In this document: piece after piece, positions 10,900-20,437 of the stretch
Position numbering within the stretch: position 1 is the stretch's first letter
Layout: the number at the start of each line of letters is the position of its first letter
Assembly: GCA_963691705.1 (NCBI GenBank)
Contig: OY829541.1
Coordinates: 35,538,719 to 35,602,718 of the forward strand
Direction: 5' to 3'
Origin: Viola odorata
Taxonomy: Eukaryota; Streptophyta; Magnoliopsida; Malpighiales; Violaceae
Length of the DNA: 64,000 bases
The notes under the pieces: model-generated
Seen by the model: the letters and a program-made list of their open reading frames with translations, nothing else
Databases searched by the model: none
What the model was told of the DNA's origin: nothing
Translations under genes and position numbers: made by a program

Positions 10900-11666
10900 A
10901 ATATCAAGAATTGAATACCAAAAATGGCATGTAAACATAGAATTAAAATTAGACAATGACTTTCATATTAATATAGTAGCCTTAATAGACTCTAGTGTAG
11001 ACCAAAATTGTATACAAGAAGGACTAATACCCACTCAATATTATGAGAAAACTAAAGAACGTTTATATGCAGCCAATTGGGAAAAATTAGATATCAAGTA
11101 TAAACTATCAAAGGTATATATCTGTAAAGAAGGATTCTATTTTAGACAGTCTTTCATACTGGCTAAAGATTTAGGACAAAAGGTAATATTAGGAACACCA
11201 TTCCTAACACAAATTTGTCCATTCAGAGTAGAACATGAAGGAATCTAGACAAAAGCAAAAGGTATAGATATCTGCTTCAAATATATAGAAAGACCTAGAC
11301 CAAAGGATTTGAATATAATAAAAGACTATTCCATAACACAAAATATTATGTTAATACAAAAAAAGAAACATTTGCATTTTCTCACTAAAGAAATAAATTA
11401 TAAGAGAATAGAAAAAGAAATTCAGACACCTTTAAATCAAAAGAAAGTAAAAGAATTTCAAGAATTATTTGAAAAAGAGGTTTGTGCAGAAGTTCCAAAT
11501 GCATTCTGGAATAGAAAGAAATACGTGATAAATTTACCATATGAAAAAGACTTTGATGAGAAAAATATACCCACAAGAGCTAGACCTATTCAAATGAATA
11601 AGGAACTAATGGAATACTGTAAAAAAGAAATACAATCTTTACTAGACAAAAAACTGATAAGACCAC
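10900..11666 (+). pseudogene. Caulimovirid aspartic protease and start of reverse transcriptase
   Basis: The retropepsin-like domain would cut the polyprotein. Here the catalytic triplet reads D-S-S in ALIDSSVDQNC (about 10978) instead of D-T/S-G, so the site is probably dead. The flap and end are recognisable (VILGTPFL, about 11185). A stop at 11246 follows. RT begins near 11400 and is cut at 11666, before any catalytic motif. Confidence 0.8.
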
Positions 11667-11709
11667 GACTAAACCAACGGATTAAGGCTGTCCAATGCCG
11701 AACACTACC
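11667..11709 (+). repeat. 43-bp junction motif, copy 5 (right edge of viral block)
   Basis: A diverged copy (gactaaaccaacggattaag ... gaacactacc) in the same orientation as copy 1. The viral RT stops on its left, and Tat gene Y sequence starts within a few bases on its right. Confidence 0.8.
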
Positions 11710-12645
11710 TGCCATATCAGTTAGGTGGAGAAGGAGGGTGGTTAGTGGAACCTCCCATATCATGCCCAAAAGACCCAGTCCCGGTAAATGCGTCAAAATT
11801 AGGGCCCATCACATCTGAATGGAAGCCCATAGCGGCAGAGGAGGAATGAAGCGGAGAAGACTCAGCAAAGACCTGAAGATCACCATCAAGGTTAGCACCT
11901 CGGGACGATTCACGAGGCACATCACCTTCCACGGAAACTTTCGGAGAAGGATTAACGCCAGAAGATGTCAGACCAGCCGGGCTGCTCTGAAAGGCAAGAT
12001 GAGCTTTCTTCTGACGACTCTCGAGATAATTTCCAAAAGAAATTCTCCTTAGGAAGGGAATGAGTGGAAGCAGTACTAGTTTCCTAAAAGAACAAAAACG
12101 CAATAAGAGGACGATAAGGGAACAAAAGAAAGCCATAGGGGCAACGACTAAAAATACCTGAGCGGACGAAGAAACTAGAGGAATTCTCGTAGGAACTTAA
12201 TCGGTGGCAATAACTTATGAGGAGGCGGTACCCTGAGAGAGAACAGAACGTGTATCGCTTGCGTTTCTGCTTCTCTTTTTTCTTCTAACGACACGTACTC
12301 GTGAAGATGACGCCTGAGCAGTGTCAAGGGTAACAACGGCCTCTTGAGAAGGCGGTGGGACCAAAGTAACAGTAGTGGCCCCTCCTTCAGAAGGTATCGC
12401 AGCGGCAGCAGCCTCCTCTCTTTTCTTCTGTTCTCTTCTCTTTTTCCTCCTAATATATTCAGGCTCCCAACCAGGCGGAGGCATTGCACATCCATGAAAA
12501 AATGTCAGTGTTAGTACTTCCCAGAAACATAAAGAAAGTGGGACAAATACTCACCAACTTTGCCCTTCTCCATATCCACCTCATTAGCCACCTTACGGGT
12601 GTCGACGCTAAATTCCAGTTGAAGCAGCTTATGTAGCCAGCCATC
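11710..12645 (-). pseudogene. Antisense gene Y, copy 2, C-terminal part (left of nested element)
   Basis: This continues gene Y of 29076-29689 across the nested element. Read on the minus strand from 12645: the end of the conserved domain (DGWLHKLLQLEFSVDT), then an intron. The donor GTGAGTATTT begins at 12554; the branch-like TACTAAC is intact; the acceptor looks mutated to AA near 12484. A basic region (PPPGWEPEYIRRKKRREQKK) follows. A second intron has donor GTATTTTT at 12157 and acceptor TTCTTTTAG at 12084. Then comes the Ser/Gly-rich segment homologous to 3464-3770. The gene is cut at the viral block, so the coiled-coil tail is missing. Confidence 0.72.
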
Positions 12646-13359
12646 TGATAACAATAAAGACAATCCTAAGGGCATTTCTGTAATTATGACCCCCTACCGA
12701 GGACGGAATCCTATAGCCCTATCGGACGTCCAAGCTATCGGCACTAGACTATGAGGTGTTTTCTGGGATCGTTGACATCAGCGGGGGGGGGGGGGGGGGG
12801 GGGGGGGAGGGGGGGGGGGGAGAGAGAGGTCTCGTGCGTCTTTGTACGCATGGCATCATCCCATCCCAGGGCAGCCACGTCACCATCCACGGAGTTATCG
12901 CCCCCGACATCACTGTGGGTATCGCCCTCGGCACCATCCACGGAGTTATCGCCCCCCGCATCACTGTGGGTATCGCCCTCGGCACCATCCATAGAGTTAT
13001 CGCCCCTGGCATCACCATGGGTATCTCCCTCGGCGCCCTCCTCGGAGGTATCACCCATGACGTCAGATCCAGGTTACACTAGTGATGTCATACAGAGCAA
13101 TATTTTTCCGGGATATCGCCCTTTTGCCCAGATATCGCCCCCAGCGGCCTATAAATACCCCCTCATTTTAAAACATCAAGTAAGCCTAAGACTGCCTTCT
13201 AGAACCTCTGCTATTTTTAAACCGCTTACTAACTTAAGCATCGGAGTGTCTACGCCGGAGCCCCCCTCCGGCGCTTTGCAGGTGTGTCCGATTCCAGCTA
13301 CAGCGACTCTGACCAACAGTATTCATCATCCCGATCGTCTCAAAACTCGAATCATATCA
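12646..13359 (+). repeat. 5' LTR of nested Tat element
   Basis: 714 bp, TG...CA. It contains a run of mostly G at 12784-12821, three 51-bp tandem units (12881-13033), the TATA box TATAAATA at 13150-13157, and about 100 nt downstream the hairpin CGCCGGAG/CTCCGGCG (13253-13273) followed by ctttgcaggtg. It would drive transcription of the element. Confidence 0.93.
12881..13033 (+). repeat. Three 51-bp tandem units in LTR U3
   Basis: Units start at 12881, 12932 and 12983, each opening caccatccacggagttatcg or similar. The 3' LTR carries three equivalent units at 28597, 28648 and 28699. They lie 120-270 bp upstream of the TATA box, where enhancer repeats would be expected. Confidence 0.88.
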
Positions 13360-13362
13360 AAT

Positions 13363-13380
13363 TAGTGCTTTCCTTGAGAG
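13363..13380 (+). other. Degenerate primer-binding site of nested element
   Basis: TAGTGCTTTCCTTGAGAG starts three bases after the LTR. The young relative at 55111 has TGGTGCTTTCGTTGAGAG, whose TGG start fits pairing with a tRNA CCA end. I could not assign the tRNA. Confidence 0.7.
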
Positions 13381-14258
13381 CCTTGGTCCATTAAGTGAGC
13401 GTCCTTAATAGCCAAGCTCTGTTTTGCCCGGAGATCGGAACGATCATGACTTCTGAGTCGGAGTAGGCGCGACCCTCATCCTCTAATATTCCTTTTTCGA
13501 TTCGTAGACAGTTATTCCCTTTTGCTATTGCTGATCTTTCTGTGACAACGCAACAAATCACTCTGGAATCCCCAGAATTTTCGGCCAGGTCGGGAGGGGA
13601 AGCCTCCTCCTCTTAGACGATCATTTCGTTATCCCAGATGACGGGATCCAGCTTTTCTACCCCTCCTCCGAGGGGATTTGTGTTGAACAGTACAGATCAC
13701 CCTTTTGCGAGTGAAATAGTGGCCCTTCGTTCTCGATTGGAATATTTGACTGAAATGGCTGCGAGAATGACACCTGATGTTTCTAGGTCGAGCGTCCCTC
13801 CCCGTGTCATGTTCACGCCATCTATTGTCACCAAGCGGACCTTGTCACCATCGTTATAGGGGAACCTCCAGCCGACTTTGCCTACGACAGATACCCCGAT
13901 TAGTTTTGTGCAACTCACTCAAGGATGAGTGGAGCCTTATGTGCCACAGGTGCCACAAGTTCCCATCCCTCAGGAGGATCGGTACCTCGATGAGGTCAGA
14001 AACCGTTGGGACGGTCGAAGGGAAGGAGTGAATAGAGGTTTATCTGCCGAGTATAGTGAAAGATCCAGTAGCAGAAGATATTGAACTCGTTCGCTCAGGA
14101 GCCGCAGCCAGTCTCCTAGACGACATCCTACGCCAGATCCGCGAAATCGGAGGCGTCACGCTGAAATATCTCCCTCGCGCCATGCGCGTGAAATCCTTGA
14201 TGACACATCGGGTCACCCATTTAGCCGTCGTATAAGGCGCCATAGGGTCAGCCGACAT
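13381..14258 (+). other. Leader and degraded gag start of nested element
   Basis: No intact frame. A short open stretch at 13638-13859 (MTGSSFSTPPPRGFVLNS) reads like a gag N-terminus but is out of register with the gag core, so frame breaks are likely. Nothing else is recognisable. Confidence 0.5.
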
Positions 14259-17200
14259 GTGAAGCTTCCCACTAAGACTTATGACGGCACCAGAGATCCC
14301 ATTTCCCACGTCAATAAGGTGAAAGATTTCGTTCAATTTCAGACTCACAGTGATGCGGCGTTATGCCAAATATTTGTTATGACATTATCAGGAGTCGCGC
14401 GTCTCTGGTTCGAGGGCCTTCCTAGGGGATCTATTCTCACAATTGGAATCTAAGTTCCGGAGCAGATTCAGTACAGCGATTCCAATCAGGAAATCCGCTG
14501 CCGCGTTATTTGACATACGTCGAAGGCCTCAGGAAACTTTGAAAGAATTTCTCGGTCAATTCGATCCGGAAATGTTACTAGCGTCGGGCGTTACTATTGA
14601 TTTCACTATAGAAGCCTTGAAACGGAACTGCCGTTATGGTAAATTGAAAGATGCACTGATGGTGGACCCTCCAGCGACTTTAGACTCGTTAAGACTTAAG
14701 GCTCATAATTACGCGAAGATGGAAGAAGAGGAAAACAGAGATAGAGCCTATAACATGCTGCCTGAGGCGCCTCTAATTCCTAACGCTCCTGCAATTACCA
14801 TTCCTGACGACCGCCTCATCGACGATTATGCTCAGTGGAAAGATCATATTCCCAAAACTTCCAGTAGGCGGAAAGGTAACTCTTCGAAGGGAAAGCTTGG
14901 TAATTCCCCTACTCAGCGTCAAGGAGATTCTTCTAAAAGTCGGATGTACGACCCTGATTTCCCTTCCCTTAATCTACCAAGGGCGGAGATTTTAGCGATA
15001 GTGGAGCAGCGAAACCTTCCCATCTGTTACCCAGCGCCTGTGAAGCCCGGAGTACTTCTGGGTAGAAGAGAAAACGCTTATTGCAAGTTTCACAAAGCCA
15101 GGGGGCACTCCACAGAAGTGTGCAGAGAATTAAAATCAGCAATAGAACGTTTGGTGGAAGAAGGCTACTTGGGAGAATTCGCCGCCAAAGTAAGAGAAGA
15201 CGTCAGAAACAATCCCATGAAAGGGATGGCAGACGACCGACAAGTACTCCCTTGCGTCCCATTGAAGGATAATATTCTTAGAGGGAGAGGTAAAGAAGCT
15301 TTCACAGTAGACGACGGGGACTTCCCTATGATTAACATCATAGCGGGAGGGACTCCTTATGTGGACGGATCAGAGCAATTGACGACCGCGTCAGGAGATA
15401 AACGCAAATGGGACAGCGCGCTAAAGAAAGGTGAAGCGATAAGCATCCTAGATCGCATGATATTAGCCTTCTTAGAAGAGGACGAAAAAGGCGTTGTCTA
15501 TCCGCATAATGACGCATTGGTGGTTACGCCCATCATCGCCAGTCACGGAATCAGAAGAACTCTTGTTGATAACGGGAGTGCAGTGAACCTCTTCTCGTTA
15601 GAGGCTTACAATCTCATGAAGCGACCCGATAATGAGTTAACACCTTGTAAGAAACCCATAATTGGAGTGGACGGGGTCCCGATCCATGTCACAGGGATAA
15701 CTACTTTGCCCGTGTATTTCAGAGAAGACACCTCCAAGCAATCGGAGGATCTGTTATTCCTTGTCGTGGATTTAAACTTGCCCTACAATGTCATACTCGG
15801 ACGACCCTTCCTTAATCGCTTTAGAGCGGCGATATCTCAGAAGCATCTGAAGATGAAATACCCCTCCTGGGACGGAGTGGTATCAATAAAGGGCAACCAA
15901 AAACTGGCGGCTGAATGCTACCTGCTCATGACTCAAAAGAGTTGCGATAGGTATGTATATATAACGGTAGACCCGTACGAACAGGGTGATGAGAAGCGCG
16001 CTCAACCTCTGGAAAAAATGGTGCCCGTACCAGTGATAGACATAGAAGAAGCGAGCTTCCTAGTCAGCGAAAAGCTCAGTCTAGCGGAAAACCTTCAACT
16101 ATGCCGGTTATTGAACAAATGTCGAGGAGAGTTCGCGTGGAAACCCGCAGACATGCCGGGTATATCACTCGAAATAGCAGAACACCGGCTCAATGTTGAC
16201 CCTAGCGTCAGGCCGGTCCAGCAAAAGCGACGCGCGTTTTCTACGGAAAAAGCTTTAGCCGTTGATAAAGAAGTGACGAAGCTCCTTGATGCGGGGTTCA
16301 TCCGCGAAGTTCAGTACCCTACTTGGTTAGCCAACCCAGTTCTCGTTCCTAAGCCCAATGGAGACTGGCGCACGTGTATCGACTTTACCGATTTGAATGA
16401 TGCTTACCCTAAGGATTGCTACCCGCTTCCCCGTATTGACCAACTAGTCGATCAGACCGCCGGGTACGCATATTTGAGTTCACTTGACGCTAACTCCAGA
16501 TACCACCAAATTCCCATGGCCGTTAAAGATGAAGAAAAGACTGCCTTCATCACTCCTAAGGCCACTTACTGTTATACGGCGATGCCGTTTGGGCTAAAGA
16601 ACGCTGGGGCGACGTTCCAACGTATGGCTAACAAAATATTTGAAGAACAGATAGGCAAAAATGTGGAAGCCTATGTTGATGATATATTGGTGAAGAGCGC
16701 GAACTTTCAGGATCACTTTCAGGATCTGAAAGAAGTCTTTAACATAATGAAAAGGCACAGTATGAAACTGAACCCCCGAAAATGCATGTTCGCGTTTCAG
16801 ACGGGGAAATTCCTGGGCTACGTAGTCAGCCAAAAAGGAATCCAGCCTAACCCATCGAAGATTAAAGCCATACAAGACATGATATCTCCAAGAACCGTTA
16901 AGGAGGTACAAAGGCTAATAGGGCGCATTATAGCCCTAGGGCGATTTATTTCCAAACAAGGCGAGAAGTGTCTCCCTTTTTTCAAAGTCATACGCAAAAA
17001 AGCACCGTTCGGGTGGACCCCAGAATGTGAAGAGGTGTTTGTTAGCCTAAAAGATCACCTATCGTCTGACCTACTGCTGACAAGGCCGGAGCCGAGTGAT
17101 ACTTTATATTTATACCTCGGCATTGCCGACGAAGTGGTTAGTGCCGTCCTCGTTCGCGACGATAGCCACGCACACCGCCCTGTATATTTTGTAAGTCACG

Positions 17201-17559
17201 TTCTGAAAGATGCGGAGCTGCGATATGCCCAAATAAAAAAAATTACGTTTGCACTAATACAAGCCACTCGAAAAATGGGCAAATACTTCCAGTCCTACCC
17301 TGTTATCATGCTTACAGACCAACCTCTGAAGAGAATATTTCGAAAGCCTGAGTCCTCAAGAAGAATGTTAATCTGGGCTCTCGAACTCGAGCAATACAGG
17401 TTGAGGTATCAGTCCCGGCCATCCGTGAAGGCTCAAATCCTGGCAGATTTTATAGTGGAATGCACCTTTACAGAAGATCCGTTAACAGGTGTACCCGAAG
17501 AGGAATGGGACGACGTGGATCTCCTGTTTCCGGAAACTTATACGGACCTCTAGATCATT

Positions 17560-18000
17560 CACGTAGATGGAGCTAAAAATCAAGAATTGGCTGGAGTAGG
17601 AATCTTCATAAATGGGCCGCATGATATGCGAATACAGTACGCCATCCGAATCCTGCAGCCGTTATCCAATAACGCGGCAGAATACGAGGCGTTACTAGTC
17701 GGACTCAGGATATGGAGAAGTCTTTCCTCCAAAGGTAGGCACGATACCGGAAGAACAGGAGACTTACGTCTAAAAATTTATGGTGACTCCAAACTAGTAA
17801 TTGACCAGGTCTTGGGGCGCTCTCAGGCCCGGGAGCCCATCATGGTCCAATACCTCGCCAAGGTGATGCGAGAGCTGTTGGAAATAAAGAAAGAAGGCAT
17901 GCAAGTCAGCTTTGAGCACATTCCTCGAGAGGACAACGCCGAAGCTGACAATCTTGCCAAGCTTGCCGCAAACCCGGAAGCGTCCATACCCAAAGGTGTG
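17560..18000 (+). pseudogene. Second, archaeal-type RNase H domain (aRNH)
   Basis: The domain directly follows the TAG at 17551-17553, in frame with RT. Four acidic motifs can be seen: HVDGA, AAEYEALL, YGDSKLV and NAEADNLAKLA. These fit an RNase H1 fold that degrades the RNA strand of the RNA/DNA hybrid. The first RNase H in this pol has lost recognisable catalytic residues, so this domain presumably took over. The linker to integrase contains the stop at 18076. Confidence 0.85.
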
Positions 18001-18239
18001 TATTACCGTGAGTTATCTGTACCTTCCTTCATAGAAGAGCAAGTGTCTCTGTGTGTGGAAGAACTCGAGAATGACTAGCGGGTCCCTGTAATCAAATACT
18101 TGAAATACGAAGAACTGCCTGTGGATATCGCTGAAAAGAAAAGGGTGTTGAGGCAGGCAGCTCACTGTACGTACTATGACGGGGACCTAGTTCGGAGATG
18201 CTTTTCTCACCCAGTCGCCAAATGTATAACGGAGTAAGA

Positions 18240-19310
18240 GGGTCTTCACACCTTGCGCGAAATTCACGAAGGGGTGTGCGGTATGCACGTGTCGGGTGGC
18301 ACCCTGGCTGCCCAAGTTTTCAGATCTGGATTCTATTGGCCCACCATCCGGAGAGATTGCCACAACTACGTGCAAACTTGCCCGAAATGCCAGGAGTTCT
18401 CTAAAATTCCTCGACGTCCTGCCACTGAAATATCCGAGATTATCGCCCTTTGCCCTATTGTTAAATGGGGGATCGACATCCTGGGCCCATTTCCAAAGCC
18501 AAGGTCCCAACTAAAATTTGTAATAGTGGCAGTGGACTACTTTACGAAGTGGGCAGAAGCTGAAGCGGTCGCCAATATCACGGCGGAAAAAACTTGGCGT
18601 TTCTTCAAATACCAAGTTATCATGAGGTTTGGCGTACCCCGCATCCTAGTCAGCGATAATGGAGCACAGTTCACCAGCCAATTCTTCAAAGACCAGTGCT
18701 CAAAATTCAGGATTGAGCAGCGATTCTCTTCCGTGGCTCACCCGCAAACCAATGGGTAGGCGGAAGTGACCAACAGGAGCATCCTCAGGGGCATTAAGAA
18801 AAACCTGGAGGGGTCTAAAAAGAAGTGGGCCGACGAGCTACCGTACGTTATGTGGGCGTACCGCATGACCGTTAAAACCAGTACCGGAGAAACACCTTTC
18901 GCATTGGCCTTCGGAACCGAGGCTGTTACGCAAGTAGAAATTGGTGCCATGAGCCTGCGAGTGGCTCACTTTCGGGAGGAGCTGAATGAGGAAAGGTTAC
19001 GAGCTAATCTTGACGCGTTACCAGAGGTCAGAGAAGAAACCCTCCTGAAAATGCTACATTACAAGCAAAAGATGGCCCGTTATCATAACAGGCGCGTCAA
19101 AGAATGGTTGCTGAAGGTAGGCGATCTGGTGCTCAGAGACAAGTGAGCGGTTGGTCAACGCATGGGGAAGCTCAGTCCAACTGGGATGGGCCGTATCGCG
19201 TTACCCGCGTTATCAGAAAAGGAGCCTATCATCTGGAGACACTCGACGGTACTCCCTTACCTAACTCTTGGAACATCGCTCGTTTGAAATTATATTATCC
19301 TAGAACTTGA
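18240..19310 (+). pseudogene. Integrase domain of nested element
   Basis: H2C2 zinc domain (HEGVCGMH, CPKCQEF), then the core with GIDILGPFP, VSDNGAQF and the E in AEVTNRS right after the stop at 18757. The C-terminal part includes a second stop at 19144 and a frameshift near 19180. The protein ends around NIARLKLYYPRT at 19308. It is closely similar to the integrase at 182-1320. Confidence 0.92.
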
Positions 19311-19420
19311 TTTTATCTGCACTTTTGGCTGATGCCAACCCTAACCTTTGCTAACGCTCGGTGAAAGAGCTTTCTTGGGTGTTTGTGGTTGCTCTTGTGC
19401 AGATAAAAAAGGGGGATCCT

Positions 19421-19870
19421 GGGAGTGAAAAGTCCTATCCTTGTGACGGCCGGTCCTGATCAGACGGCTCACTAAGTGAGGGCACGACCCAGCATGCCTT
19501 GAACTAGCGTCGGGATTGAAAGGTCCCTGACGCTCCCGGGAGTGAAAAGTCATATCCTTGTGATGACCGATCTTGATCAGATGGCTCACTAAGTGAGGGC
19601 ACTTCCCGGTATCCTTGGGAGTGAAAAGCCCTTTTCTTGTACTGACCGTTCTCGTGGAGACGGCCCATCAAGACAAGGCACTCCCTAGGGAAATAGTTAC
19701 TCTGTTCTAGAAAGGAAAAGTCCTATCTTAGTGACCGGGCTAATATAGGCAGCTCATTAAGTGAGGGCACGATTCTAGACACGAGGACAATGCCTGAAAG
19801 TGAAAAACCCTAGCCTTGTGACGGCCTGTCCTGATCCGACGGCTCACTAAGATGAGGCACTTTCTAGGCC
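19421..19870 (+). repeat. Tandem hairpin array of nested element (five units)
   Basis: Units resemble those at 1420-1935: gtgaaaagtcctatccttgtg ... ctcactaagtgagggcac. Spacing is about 80-95 bp. Stems GTGA/TCAC and CCG/CGG persist in most units; the unit near 19620 has lost part of it. The position just after integrase is the same as in the first element. Confidence 0.82.
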
Positions 19871-20437
19871 GACCGTGGAAATATGGAAACGTGAAGAATC
19901 GCGAGATCCCAACTAGTAACCAGATGCGTAATCCCTGGTGAAGTATAAAGCTGATAGAAAAAGTGATTACGCGGTTTCCGTATTAACGCCCTATGACGGC
20001 AGCAGAAAGGCTCCTACGGGTAATTACTATCTCTTATAGCATGTTATGCTACTAATGATTTACAATTAAGAATGTGCAGAATACTTTTTGAGCGGCGGAA
20101 AGGTTGATGATCGCCCAAATGGCGATATCATGAGACTCGTCAGGAAAGTTGACTCGATACCGACCTCAGCGATTTCTGTTGCCGAAACGCTAGGAGCCTG
20201 CTCGAAAAAGTAAACACATTATGTTATCGGGGCGGCGATGACGCCAGGGGGGTTCCAGAAGGTGAAAATTAAAGAAAGGAAAAGACAACGATAAAGATAT
20301 AACTGTTTGAATATATGAAAATGCCTTTGAGGGGTCACGAGTTCTAAGGCTCAAAACAATAACGCCGTAGAGGCAAAAAACAAAAAGCCTGGAAATTCCT
20401 GATAGCTACAGAAGAGGCGGCGAAGCTTCAGGGTGCG
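19871..20437. other. Noncoding 3' region of nested element
   Basis: Homologous at its start to 1940-2040 (aactagtaacc). I see no gene or repeat in it. Confidence 0.55.

Larger units (their letters stand above)
6910..11666 (+). pseudogene. Endogenous caulimovirid polyprotein (MP-CP-PR-RT start)
   Basis: The reading frame starts at ATG 6910, is interrupted by a solo LTR plus 5-bp duplication (505 bp), and resumes in frame at 7561. It then runs to 11666 without a frameshift, broken only by stops at 7682, 8102, 9503, 9836 and 11246. Domains in order: movement protein (about 7560-8100), a Lys/Glu-rich linker, coat protein (about 9380-10300) with a zinc knuckle, aspartic protease (about 10950-11230) and the first part of RT (11400-11660). 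It is truncated where the 43-bp motif starts. All components of one ancient viral genome can be traced, but nothing here can be translated whole. Confidence 0.87.
5860..11709. mobile_element. Rearranged endogenous caulimovirid (pararetrovirus) block
   Basis: Viral pieces lie between two copies of a 43-bp motif in the same orientation (5860-5902 and 11667-11709). From left to right: a minus-strand reverse transcriptase/RNase H fragment, the inverted motif, a 108-bp minus-strand RT fragment, two more inverted motifs, then a plus-strand leader and polyprotein running movement protein, coat protein, protease, start of RT. The central RT is missing. The gene order and a single long reading frame recall petuviruses and florendoviruses; the genus assignment is tentative. 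The block joins two non-contiguous positions of the flanking Tat sequence and no target duplication is visible. Confidence 0.85.
14259..19310 (+). pseudogene. Tat gag-pol of the nested element (PR-RT-RNH-aRNH-INT)
   Basis: The gag core (KLPTKTYDGTRDP ... ARLWFEGLP) shifts frame near 14440 into a 1036-codon open frame from 14443. That frame holds the rest of gag with a C-x2-H-x4-H-x4-C finger (CKFHKARGHSTEVC, about residue 213) and protease with VDNGSAVNLF (about 375). RT has YVDD (about 745). The first RNase H has a degraded active site (LGIADEVVSA). Then follow, in the same frame, the second RNase H (17560-18000) and integrase. In-frame stops are at 17551, 18076, 18235, 18757 and 19144, and a one-base loss near 19180 shifts the integrase end. 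The dual RNase H is diagnostic of Tat elements. It is not functional as it stands. Confidence 0.95.

Noticed and set aside
12744..13365. Several overlapping frames of 100-200 codons in the LTR, Gly- or Pro-rich
   Set aside because: They lie across the G-run and 51-bp repeats of an LTR, in several frames at once.
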